Positions 16,257 through 23,932 of a stretch of 27,438 nt of DNA are shown here, piece by piece. Numbering within the stretch: the stretch's first letter is position 1; every line of letters starts with the position of its first letter. The notes beneath the pieces are model-generated. The model saw only the letters and a list, made by a program, of their open reading frames with translations. It was not told the DNA's origin and searched no databases. The DNA is from RGIG4608 sp045125655 (GTDB taxonomy: Bacteria; Bacillota; Clostridia; Oscillospirales; CAG-272). The DNA lies in assembly GCA_045125655.1 (NCBI GenBank), contig JBGVNP010000210.1, positions 1 through 27,438 on the forward strand, in the 5' to 3' direction. The position numbers and the translations under genes were made by a program.

Positions 16257-16288
16257 TTTTTGAAAAATCACAAAAAAATTTTCAAAAA
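16257..16288. promoter_or_regulatory. A-tract inverted repeat midway between the divergent promoters
   Basis: TTTTTGAAAA (16257-16266) and TTTTCAAAAA (16279-16288) are perfect 10-bp arms with a 12-base centre. Its midpoint lies within about two bases of the midpoint between operators B and C. It may be a second protein site or bent DNA that helps a loop. Confidence 0.5.
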
Positions 16289-16291
16289 CCA

Positions 16292-16320
16292 TTTACAAAT
16301 TGTATTTTTTGTTGTATGAT
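16292..16320 (+). promoter_or_regulatory. Promoter of the GH38/HAD operon
   Basis: TTTACA (16292-16297), 17 bases and TATGAT (16315-16320). The expected start is near 16327, inside operator C. Confidence 0.72.
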
Positions 16321-16325
16321 TAAAG

Positions 16326-16338
16326 AAAAACGGTTTTT
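16326..16338. promoter_or_regulatory. LacI-type operator C (GH38 gene)
   Basis: AAAAACGGTTTTT, a 13-bp odd-centred palindrome that begins six bases after the -10 box and ends just before the ribosome site. The core is the same as operators A and B, with G at the centre as in A. Confidence 0.78.
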
Positions 16339-16355
16339 TGAAAGGGGATAAACCT

Positions 16356-19190
16356 ATGAATAAACGAATCGTTCATTTAATCAGCGGAACTCACTGGGAC
16401 CGCGAATGGCGACACACGGCAGAACAAAGCAAGCTTCGTCTTGCAGATCTGCTCGACAATATTATTGAAATTCTTGAAAACAAGCCCGAATATGAAACGT
16501 TCTGTGTGGACGGTGGAACCATTGTTCTCGAAGACTATTTCACAATTCGTCCCGAAAATCGTGAAAGAGTTAAAAAGCTCATCGAAAACAAGAGACTTAC
16601 CATCGTTAACTGGTACACTCTTCCCGAAACAAATACGGTTGCTCCCGAAGCGCTTATACGCAACCTTATCAGAGGTCACAGAATGGCAGAGGAATTCGGT
16701 GGCGGAATGAAATCCGGTTATACGGCTACGTCATACGGTCAGCCCTCACAGCTCCCCCAGCTCTATCGCGGATTCGGTATCGAAAACGCCATCTTCTACA
16801 GAGGAACAAACAAGCATGTTCTCACTCCTCTCTTTGACTGGGAAGCTCCTGACGGAAGCTCTATTGCAACTCTTCGTACCTTTGACGAGGTTACAAGAAC
16901 TAACTGGTTCTTCTATGTACACGGACCTGCAGTCCTCGGCAAAGGACTTAAGGACCTTACATATACATATAATCCTGAGCATCTTCCCGCACATATGGCG
17001 GATATGGGATCCTATGAAAAGGCATTTGTCGTTCTTAAGGAGGACTTTGACTACATTCACGATGAAAAGGTTCAGAAAACATCTCTTGACCACCTTCTTA
17101 ATCAGGCAGAGCCCTACAAGATCGGCAACAACATCCTTGCTCTTAATATGGAAGACAATGACGAGCCCTATCGTTACCTTCCCGAGCTTATCGAGGATAT
17201 GAACAAGATCTATCCCGATCTTGAAATCAAGCAGACAACTATGGATGAGTATATGGATACCATCTGCTCCGAAAAGGATTATAAGAGAGCACTTCACAAG
17301 GGCGAGCTCCGTTATACCACTATGGAATATAACAACTTCAACGCGCTCCTCGGTGCAACTCACTCATCAAGAATAAAGATCAAGCTTCTTAACGACGACG
17401 TTGAGAACAATCTTATCAACCTTGCAGAGCCCATGTCCTCTTACGCTTATGCGTTTGGCGGTGAATACCCCAGAACAAATATCGACAGAGCTTGGCAGTA
17501 TCTTCTCAGATGCCACGCACACGACAGTATCTGCGGTGCGGCGGTTGACAGAGCTCACGAGGATATGCTCTATAACTTCTCGCTTTCAAAGACAGTTGCA
17601 GAGGAATGCACAAACCGCGGTGTTATCAGCGTTCTCTCTCACATCGACTCTGCAAGCGTGTTCCAACCCACAGACCACACAATCACACTCTTCAATACCC
17701 TTCCCTATGAGCGTGAAGAGGTAATTGAGCTTGCTATCGATACTCCTAAGGGTAAGAGTGCAGGCGGCGATATCGGTGTTGGCGGTGCGGCTTCTCTCGG
17801 TGATTTCTATGATATCATCGACTCCGAGGGCAACAAAATCGAATACGTTGAGCTTTCTCGCGACGATATCTCCATCGGTGTTGAAAGACAGATGGATACA
17901 AAGGCGATCAAATTCAACGCTAATCGCAAGAGAATCCTTATCAAAGCAAAGCTTCCTCAGAACGGATACGTAACATACGCTCTCAGAATGAGAGGTCCCG
18001 AGTTTGCTTATCATCCCGAGATTATGGAAGACCGTCAGCTTATCGCTCGCGATCGCGGTGTTCTTGAAAACAAGTATCTTAAGGTAACTCTTAACCCCAA
18101 CGGTACATTCGATATGCTTGATAAGGAAACAGGCAGAACAATGAAGGGTCTTAACTACTTCACTGATAGTGGCGAGGTTGGCTCTGCTCATATTTCTAAC
18201 GTTCCTAAGAGAAACACAATCTACACATCTCTTGGCGCAAATGCTAATATCACAATGCTTGAAAGCAATACAATGCGCGGCAAATTCCGCATTGATCTTT
18301 CTATGATGCTTCCTGCTGCTGCAACAGTTTCAGGTGATGATAGAACAAGAGAGATGAAGGAGCTTCCTATCACAATCACTCTTACACTTGATAAGGATAG
18401 CAAGTACCTCAAGGTACACACAAAGCTCCATAACGAGTGCCGTGACCACAAGCTCACAGTTAACTTCCCGACAGGCGTTGCAGGTGCAAACTTTGCAACA
18501 AGCGAAAGCGCTTGGGACGTTGCATCCAGAACTATCCGTTGGAGAGATCACAAGGATAACTTTGAGGGCTTCTTCCCCTTCCAACCCATGCAGAACTTCA
18601 TCGATGTTTCCGATGGCAAGATTGGTTGCGCTCTTATGACCAAGGGCCTTCGTGAATACGAGGTTCAGGACGACAGTGAGCGCACACTCAAGATCACTCT
18701 CATCAGAACTCAGCGCGCATATATGACTGCAAATGGTTCTATGAACGTTGAAGAGCTTGACAAATACACAGGTCAGCATAGCTTTGGCACACTCGAATAC
18801 GATTATGCTATCTATCCTCACTCCGGTGACTGGTACGAGGCAGATGTTCTTACAACCGCTTATGCTCACAAGGTTCCCGTTAAGGCAGTTCAGGGCGTTC
18901 CGCTTAAGGGCGACCTTCCTATCAACGGCTCCTTCTTCAAGTTCAGCCACGAAAAGCAGGTTATGACAAGTGCACTTAAGCTCGCTGAGGATCAGAAGTC
19001 TCTTACACTCCGCATATGGAATGTAACGGGCGAAAATCTTCCTCTTCACGTAGAAACACTTCTTCCCGTTAAGTCCATCAAGCGCGCTCGCCTTGACGAA
19101 ACAGTTCTCGGCGATGTAACCATAGAAAACGGTGCATTCGATATCGAGCTTGCTCCTCACAAGATAGAAACACTAATTTTGGAGGTTTAA
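16356..19190 (+). CDS. GH38-family alpha-mannosidase homologue with altered nucleophile site (944 aa)
   Basis: The start is the ATG at 16356 with AGGGG eight bases ahead; an upstream TTG lies inside the operator. There is no signal peptide, so it is cytoplasmic. Aligned by eye with GH38 enzymes such as E. coli MngB, the family landmarks are present: T-H-W-D-R-E-W (zinc ligands H13 and D15), D-G-G-T-x-x-L-E-D-Y (52-61), N-M-E-D (D267, candidate general acid) and H-A-H-D-S (387-391, zinc ligand region). The middle and C-terminal beta domains follow at normal length. However, in the block that reads G-Y-x-P-D-S-F-G in active enzymes, this protein has G-Y-T-A-T-S-Y-G (121-128). Thr125 replaces the Asp that serves as nucleophile and zinc ligand. 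It may be inactive, use another mechanism or act on an unusual substrate. First gene of the operon; the HAD gene follows after four bases. Confidence 0.93.
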   Translation: MNKRIVHLISGTHWDREWRHTAEQSKLRLADLLDNIIEILENKPEYETFCVDGGTIVLEDYFTIRPENRERVKKLIENKRLTIVNWYTLPETNTVAPEALIRNLIRGHRMAEEFGGGMKSGYTATSYGQPSQLPQLYRGFGIENAIFYRGTNKHVLTPLFDWEAPDGSSIATLRTFDEVTRTNWFFYVHGPAVLGKGLKDLTYTYNPEHLPAHMADMGSYEKAFVVLKEDFDYIHDEKVQKTSLDHLLNQAEPYKIGNNILALNMEDNDEPYRYLPELIEDMNKIYPDLEIKQTTMDEYMDTICSEKDYKRALHKGELRYTTMEYNNFNALLGATHSSRIKIKLLNDDVENNLINLAEPMSSYAYAFGGEYPRTNIDRAWQYLLRCHAHDSICGAAVDRAHEDMLYNFSLSKTVAEECTNRGVISVLSHIDSASVFQPTDHTITLFNTLPYEREEVIELAIDTPKGKSAGGDIGVGGAASLGDFYDIIDSEGNKIEYVELSRDDISIGVERQMDTKAIKFNANRKRILIKAKLPQNGYVTYALRMRGPEFAYHPEIMEDRQLIARDRGVLENKYLKVTLNPNGTFDMLDKETGRTMKGLNYFTDSGEVGSAHISNVPKRNTIYTSLGANANITMLESNTMRGKFRIDLSMMLPAAATVSGDDRTREMKELPITITLTLDKDSKYLKVHTKLHNECRDHKLTVNFPTGVAGANFATSESAWDVASRTIRWRDHKDNFEGFFPFQPMQNFIDVSDGKIGCALMTKGLREYEVQDDSERTLKITLIRTQRAYMTANGSMNVEELDKYTGQHSFGTLEYDYAIYPHSGDWYEADVLTTAYAHKVPVKAVQGVPLKGDLPINGSFFKFSHEKQVMTSALKLAEDQKSLTLRIWNVTGENLPLHVETLLPVKSIKRARLDETVLGDVTIENGAFDIELAPHKIETLILEV

Positions 19191-19194
19191 TAAT

Positions 19195-20199
19195 ATGAAT
19201 TTCCATATTCCCGACCTCGGAACATTTGACGAAAGCAGCGGACTTAAAGCGCTCAAAGAGTGTTCCGACGGCAATTATAAGGTTGGCGACAACGGAGTTG
19301 AGGGTATTTTTGCTACGGGTGATGGCAAAGTAGAATTTATCTGCTGGACAAATCACACGCTTGCATACGTGCTTTCTGCACTCGGTTATCCCGCCTATTA
19401 TCCCTTGAAGCCCGTTAAACCCGAAGGACCCGTTAAGGCAGTTCTTATGGATCTCGACGGAACAAGCGTAAGAAGTGAAAGCTTCTGGATTTGGATCATC
19501 GAACAAACAACCGCTTCCCTTCTTGGCAACCCTGATTTCAAGCTTGCTGATGAGGATGAACCGTTTGTTTCCGGACATTCCGTTTCTGAGCATCTTCAAT
19601 ACTGTATAGATAAATATTGCCCCGGTGAAAGTCTTGAAAAAGCAAGAGATTTTTACTTCGAGCATACTCATCGCGAAATGGAAGAAATTATGGCGGGCAG
19701 AGGCAAGGAAGGTGCATTTACTCCTAGCGAGGGACTTCGCGAATTCCTCTATGAGCTTAAAGCAATGAACGTAAAAATCGGACTTGTTACAAGCGGTTTA
19801 TATGAAAAAGCTTGGCCTGAAATTCTTTCAGCCTTCAGAACTCTCGATATGGGCAGACCCGAAGATTTCTACGATTGTGCAATAACCGCAGGCTATCCTC
19901 TTAGAAAGGGCGGCACAGGTACTCTTGGTGAGCTTTCACCAAAGCCTCACCCCTGGCTCTATGCAGAGGCTGCAACAGTTGGCCTTGGCATTCCCGAAAG
20001 TGAAAGAAATCACGTTGTGGGAATTGAAGATAGCGGCGCAGGTGCAGCGTCAATTCGTCTTGCAGGCTTCCCCACCATCGGATTTGGCGGTGGAAATATC
20101 AATGCAAGCGGCACACGTGCTCTCTGCGATACATATTGCGAAAACTTCAAGGAAGTTCTTGAAGCAATCAAAAGAATGAACGAAGGAAATGGACTTTAA
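19195..20199 (+). CDS. HAD-superfamily hydrolase with an 80-residue N-terminal extension (334 aa)
   Basis: Beta-phosphoglucomutase-like HAD phosphatase. Motif I is M-D-L-D-G-T with D86 and D88, motif II is V-T-S-G, motif III the Lys in S-P-K-P-H-P-W, and motif IV G-I-E-D-S-G-A-G. A helical cap follows motif I. Residues 1-80, ahead of the usual HAD start, are an extra segment I cannot assign. The GGAGG ribosome site lies inside the last codons of the GH38 gene, four bases separate the stop and the ATG, and translation is probably coupled. It likely dephosphorylates or isomerises a sugar phosphate made in this pathway; the product may also relieve sugar-phosphate stress. Ends before a bidirectional terminator. 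Confidence 0.88.
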   Translation: MNFHIPDLGTFDESSGLKALKECSDGNYKVGDNGVEGIFATGDGKVEFICWTNHTLAYVLSALGYPAYYPLKPVKPEGPVKAVLMDLDGTSVRSESFWIWIIEQTTASLLGNPDFKLADEDEPFVSGHSVSEHLQYCIDKYCPGESLEKARDFYFEHTHREMEEIMAGRGKEGAFTPSEGLREFLYELKAMNVKIGLVTSGLYEKAWPEILSAFRTLDMGRPEDFYDCAITAGYPLRKGGTGTLGELSPKPHPWLYAEAATVGLGIPESERNHVVGIEDSGAGAASIRLAGFPTIGFGGGNINASGTRALCDTYCENFKEVLEAIKRMNEGNGL

Positions 20200-20211
20200 T
20201 TCATTTCAAAT

Positions 20212-20251
20212 AAATAAAACTCCACGGCAAATTTGCCGTGGAGTTTTATTT
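20212..20251. terminator. Bidirectional terminator between convergent HAD and manA genes
   Basis: A perfect 40-bp palindrome with 20-base arms, A-rich at one end and T-rich at the other on both strands. The manA stop codon (20250-20252) overlaps its edge by two bases. Confidence 0.93.
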
Positions 20252-21287
20252 ATATATCGTTTTCTGTGAGTCCGCATTTTTTTAGCAATCCGCATTTATC
20301 TGAGTCTGTTGCAATCACTTCGCCAAGATCATTTTCGATCCTATATATACCGTCATCCTCTTTCAAGCAGTATTTGCGAACGGTTGTCATTATCGCAGTG
20401 AAATTGCCCATTATGTCAAAAGCACCGTGCGCAGCAGATACGAAAACACTTTCGCCCTTTGATATATAGACATCGCCTATTCTTCCCTCTCCCTCAAGAC
20501 AGGTAAAGCATTTAAAGCTATTTTCATCCTTATCAAATGCCTTTACGCCATTCACCTCAACGAATGTAGCGGTGAAAAATTTATTTATACCCTTAAGCAC
20601 ACCGTCTCTTACGGATACGTTAAGCTCCTTTGGCTCAAGAGCCTGAAGATTCGTAACGTCAATTGCCTTGGCAACGTGAAGCTCGCGCTCGTTTCCGTTT
20701 TTGTCGCGTCTGCCGTAGTCATAAACGCGATATGTGATGTTGCTATTCTGCTGAATTTCACAAATCAAGCAACCTGCACAAATTGCATGGATAGTACCCG
20801 ATGGGATAAAATAGCTCTCTCCCTTTTTTACAGAAATAAATTTCAGATAGTCGGTAAGTGTTTTTTCTTCAATAGCTCTCTTAAACTGCTCGCGTGTGAT
20901 ATCCTCCTTAAAGCCAAGGTAGATACCTGCGCCTTCATCGGCATCAACTATATACCACATCTCGGTCTTTCCAAGACTGTTTTCGTGCTTCAAGGCATAT
21001 TCATCCGCAGGATGCACCTGAACCGAGAGCTTATCTTGAGCATCAATAAACTTTACAAGCACCGGAAAGAAAGGGAATCCATCACAGTTTTTTCCGAGAT
21101 CCACACTGGTTGCAACGTCTGAAAGCGCTCTACCGTCGGGAAGGAGAGTCTTGCCGTCCTTGTGAAATGAAAGCTCCCAAGTTTCTGCAAGAGGAGAAAG
21201 ATCGGTCTGCTTGCCGTATTCTTTTTTTAGCTTATCCCCACCCCAAATAATACTTTTATAGGCGGGTGTCAATTTAACTATATTCAT
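20250..21287 (-). CDS. manA: Mannose-6-phosphate isomerase, class I
   Basis: Cytoplasmic zinc enzyme converting mannose-6-phosphate to fructose-6-phosphate, the entry of mannose into glycolysis. The 345-residue protein has the cupin metal site: Q-V-H-P (90-93, H92), K-T-E-M-W-Y (E109) and I-P-S-G-T-I-H-A (H167). The short Bacillus-type length lacks the long insertion of eukaryotic enzymes. It lies 30 bases downstream of the M13 peptidase gene and is probably co-transcribed with it. Its position next to the GH38 locus supports a mannose theme, but no AAAACSGTTTT operator is near, so it is likely under separate control. Confidence 0.95.
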   Translation of the reverse strand: MNIVKLTPAYKSIIWGGDKLKKEYGKQTDLSPLAETWELSFHKDGKTLLPDGRALSDVATSVDLGKNCDGFPFFPVLVKFIDAQDKLSVQVHPADEYALKHENSLGKTEMWYIVDADEGAGIYLGFKEDITREQFKRAIEEKTLTDYLKFISVKKGESYFIPSGTIHAICAGCLICEIQQNSNITYRVYDYGRRDKNGNERELHVAKAIDVTNLQALEPKELNVSVRDGVLKGINKFFTATFVEVNGVKAFDKDENSFKCFTCLEGEGRIGDVYISKGESVFVSAAHGAFDIMGNFTAIMTTVRKYCLKEDDGIYRIENDLGEVIATDSDKCGLLKKCGLTENDI

Positions 21288-21317
21288 AGTACCGTCCTTT
21301 ACCTCAAAGGAAATATA

Positions 21318-23216
21318 TTACCAGATAATGATTCGCTTTTCGGGTGCGATATACATCTTATCGTTTTCTGTTACGTCAAAGGTGGAATACCACTCCTTGA
21401 AGTTTCTGGGAGGCATATTTGCACGAAGCACGGAGGGACCGTGAACGTCAACCGCAAGTAGCATCTTAAGATACTCGGGTCTTCCCTTCTTGCACCATAC
21501 CTTTGCCCAGTTGAAGAAATACTCCTCGTAGGATGCGCCGTCAGTTCTTGACATAATGTCAAGTGTAACGGACATACCGCCGTTATCAGCCATGTTTTCA
21601 CTTACAATGAACGCGCCGTTTACTCTTCCCTGAGGAAGCTCAATGCCGTCAAACTGCTCGATCATCTGATTTACCTTATCCTCAAATCTCTTGAAGTCGT
21701 CAGCTGTCCACCAGTCATTAATGTTACCGTTTTCGTCACATTTTGCACCGTTACTGTCAAACGCATGGGAGATCTCATGTCCGATAACCGCACCGATACC
21801 GCCAAGATTTTCGCTTCTCGTCTGCTTAAGTGAATAGAAGGGTGCCTGAAGGATCGCCGCGGGGAAAGTAATATCGTTCACGAAAGGATCGTAGCAAGCG
21901 TTTACCATATGTCCTGGCATTGCCCAGTTTTCGGGTTCGGTGGGCTTATCGAGCTTGCTGTAGGAATCAAGCTCTCTTATTGCCTTGAGAGAAAGCACGA
22001 TATCAAAGAGTGATGCATCCGTATCGAATACAAGCTGATCGTAAATAGCTCTGGGCTTATTGGGATAACCCATCTTAACACCCATCGTGGAGAGCTTAAG
22101 GATCGCCTTTGCTCTTGTTTCTTCGCCAAGGATCTCGTTTGTCTTGATGCGCTCCTTGTAAGTATCAATGATCTGATATACGATCTCTGTAATATCCTTC
22201 TTTGCCTCCTCGCCAAAATACTTATCACCGTAGTAGATGCCCACGGGCTCGGAATACATACCCGATGCAAGATTATATGCAAACTTATCTATTGACTGCA
22301 TTACTGCAACGCCCATAATCGCGCGGCCGTATGCTCCGCCCATTTCACGAAGCTCCTCGGAAAGAAGTGAGCAAGCACCAAGAAGACTTGTAACATACGC
22401 CCAGTGCTTATAAAGCTCAAGTGTATCGGCATTAAGTATCTTTGCAAAGTCACCGAAATATCTGGGCTCGGTAACTACAATAGTTGAAGGAACGTGACCG
22501 AATAGGTCAGTAAGTATCGCCTCAAAATCAAGTGTTGAGAGCATTGCAGAAACCTCTGCAACTCCCATAGGATTATACATCTCAACATATTTTGACCACT
22601 CCTCGCGAGTCTTTGCAAGTCCAGCCACAATCTCGTCAAATGCGATTGCATCGTTCACGTATTTTTCCTGATCTTCGGGAGAGAGATCTGTCTTTGTCAT
22701 AACTGCCTTCGCAACGTTCGTCCAAATACCGATGAGCTGTGCCTTCTGAGCTGCCATTTCGGGCTTGTAGTAGGATGCATCGGGAAGAATAACGCTCGCT
22801 CCCTGAATGTAAACGAGGCGCTGCTTTGTATTCTTCATATCGGTATCAACGCCGATATTGATGGGAGTAGTAATGCCGCGAAGCGACAAGGTCTTATACA
22901 GACGGCTGAAATCTGCAACCGTCTTGATCTCATCAAGGATCGCAAGGTTTTTGAGCGCGGGAGCAATTCCGTGAGCCGCCTTTCTGTCGGCATCCTTTGC
23001 GATAGCGTAAAGCTCGCAAGCACGCTTCAGGTAATCATTGGGATATGACTTGTTTTCAGTCATTGTCTCAAATTCACCCATCATAATTTTTTCAACGCCG
23101 TCAGCAAGCTCTGCAAATCCGCCCGCCATTGGCTTATCGTCGGGAATAACGAGATTTTCCAACGTTTCTCCATTGACGTACATATAAAGGTCGTCTTGAA
23201 TTCTAATCTTTTCCAT
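21318..23216 (-). CDS. pepO: M13-family zinc metallopeptidase (PepO-like, 632 aa)
   Basis: Neprilysin-type endopeptidase cutting short peptides. The zinc motif is H-E-I-S-H (480-484), the third ligand and its partner are in E-N-M-A-D (540-544), and the substrate-binding N-A-x-Y block reads N-A-C-Y (439-442). There is no signal peptide or N-terminal membrane anchor, so the enzyme is cytoplasmic, as for lactic acid bacterial PepO. The extreme C-terminus ends R-I-I-I-W, close to the family's conserved final Trp. AGGAG precedes the ATG at 23216. It heads a two-gene unit with manA, an odd pairing of peptide and mannose metabolism. Confidence 0.94.
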   Translation of the reverse strand: MEKIRIQDDLYMYVNGETLENLVIPDDKPMAGGFAELADGVEKIMMGEFETMTENKSYPNDYLKRACELYAIAKDADRKAAHGIAPALKNLAILDEIKTVADFSRLYKTLSLRGITTPINIGVDTDMKNTKQRLVYIQGASVILPDASYYKPEMAAQKAQLIGIWTNVAKAVMTKTDLSPEDQEKYVNDAIAFDEIVAGLAKTREEWSKYVEMYNPMGVAEVSAMLSTLDFEAILTDLFGHVPSTIVVTEPRYFGDFAKILNADTLELYKHWAYVTSLLGACSLLSEELREMGGAYGRAIMGVAVMQSIDKFAYNLASGMYSEPVGIYYGDKYFGEEAKKDITEIVYQIIDTYKERIKTNEILGEETRAKAILKLSTMGVKMGYPNKPRAIYDQLVFDTDASLFDIVLSLKAIRELDSYSKLDKPTEPENWAMPGHMVNACYDPFVNDITFPAAILQAPFYSLKQTRSENLGGIGAVIGHEISHAFDSNGAKCDENGNINDWWTADDFKRFEDKVNQMIEQFDGIELPQGRVNGAFIVSENMADNGGMSVTLDIMSRTDGASYEEYFFNWAKVWCKKGRPEYLKMLLAVDVHGPSVLRANMPPRNFKEWYSTFDVTENDKMYIAPEKRIIIW

Positions 23217-23271
23217 AATGTTCTCCTATCTATGTTTCATATAATTGACAAATATTTATTTGCTTTGCTAC

Positions 23272-23300
23272 ATTGTAGCATAAAAATCCTCAAAACACAA
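23272..23300 (-). promoter_or_regulatory. Promoter of the pepO-manA unit
   Basis: Minus strand TTGTGT (23295-23300), 17 bases and TACAAT (23272-23277), about 50 bases before the start codon. Between 23301 and 23460 I see only A+T-rich sequence with no gene or clear signal. Confidence 0.55.
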
Positions 23301-23462
23301 TACAAAAAAGCAATTTTCTCAAAAAAATTAAATATTTTATCAATGTTCATAATTTTGAATGTATTTTTAAATGTCAAGAAATTCAAGGATTTGTGAGATT
23401 CAAAAAATGTTCAATTTGCCAATTAATCATCAGCTCTCCCAAAATCGATATCAAAAGCAAAA

Positions 23463-23485
23463 GGGAGAGGGACAAGCCCTCTCCC
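23463..23485 (-). terminator. Second terminator-like hairpin downstream of tRNA-Leu
   Basis: GGGAGAGGG and CCCTCTCCC form a perfect 9-bp stem with loop ACAAG. On the minus strand it is followed by CTTTTGCTTTTG. The stem and loop repeat those of the terminator at 23617-23655, so this is a duplicated backup. Confidence 0.75.
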
Positions 23486-23524
23486 CTTGAGTTAGCAAAA
23501 TAATACGGGACTTAGGAACCACTT

Positions 23525-23596
23525 TTGCGCGAGAGTATGTTATCAGCTTTTGTTTGTGGACGCAAAAGAATGTTTGCTTACGCAAACATTAAGGGA
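23525..23596 (-). repeat. Hairpin-rich repeat, diverged copy 3
   Basis: Read on the minus strand, it follows the same plan as the repeats behind tRNA-Arg: a small hairpin (AATGTTTGC-GTAA-GCAAACATT, 23569-23590), a TTTTGCGTCCACAAAC-type middle, a TGATAAC block and a CTCTCGCG tail. Sequence identity to the other copies is low, so kinship is judged on order of parts. Confidence 0.5.
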
Positions 23597-23610
23597 TTCA
23601 AGCGTTAATT

Positions 23611-23655
23611 TGTATAAAAATTCAAGGAGAGGGACAAGCCCTCTCCTTGAATTTT
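23611..23655 (-). terminator. Terminator of tRNA-Leu
   Basis: A 17-bp perfect stem (23617-23633 with 23639-23655) around loop ACAAG, U-rich at the end on the minus strand. It begins at the last base of the encoded CCA. Confidence 0.9.
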
Positions 23656-23741
23656 GGTGCAGATGAAGGGACTTGAACCCATATGAAATTGCTTTCACTG
23701 GAACCTGAATCCAGCGCGTCTGCCAATTCCGCCACATCTGC
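23655..23741 (-). tRNA. tRNA-Leu (anticodon CAG)
   Basis: An 87-base class II tRNA with a long variable arm. The acceptor pairs GCAGATG with CATCTGC, the anticodon stem CTGGA/TCCAG holds loop TTCAGGT (anticodon CAG), the T loop is GTTCAAGTC-like, the discriminator is A, and CCA is encoded. It is a single-gene unit with its own promoter. Confidence 0.96.
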
Positions 23742-23788
23742 ATATTTTGTTTTTCCTTTCGGGGCAGCCGCGCCCCGCAACAAACATT

Positions 23789-23816
23789 ATTATAGCATCA
23801 TTTTCAAAAAAGTCAA
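23789..23816 (-). promoter_or_regulatory. Promoter of tRNA-Leu
   Basis: Minus strand TTGACT (23811-23816), 16 bases and TATAAT (23789-23794). A short GC hairpin (CGGGGC/GCCCCG, 23760-23777) lies in the 5' leader and may be removed during maturation. Confidence 0.8.
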
Positions 23817-23859
23817 GCCAATATCACGATAAATTGAGGAAATAATCTTATAAATAAAG

Positions 23860-23888
23860 TTGATTTTTCACTCATTCTATGTTAAAAT
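23860..23888 (+). promoter_or_regulatory. Promoter of the MATE gene
   Basis: TTGATT (23860-23865), 17 bases and TAAAAT (23883-23888). The leader is about 38 nt and contains the AGGAG ribosome site. Confidence 0.7.
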
Positions 23889-23932
23889 ACTATTCGATCA
23901 TCAAGTTTTTAATACCTTTTTAGGAGATAGAT

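Noticed and set aside
16338..16355. TTG start six codons upstream of the GH38 ATG
   Set aside because: It lies inside operator C and overlaps the ribosome site; the ATG at 16356 has correct spacing.
18330..19160. Minus-strand reading frame (276 codons) inside the GH38 gene
   Set aside because: Antisense shadow produced by the codon bias of the GH38 gene; no start signals and unlikely composition.
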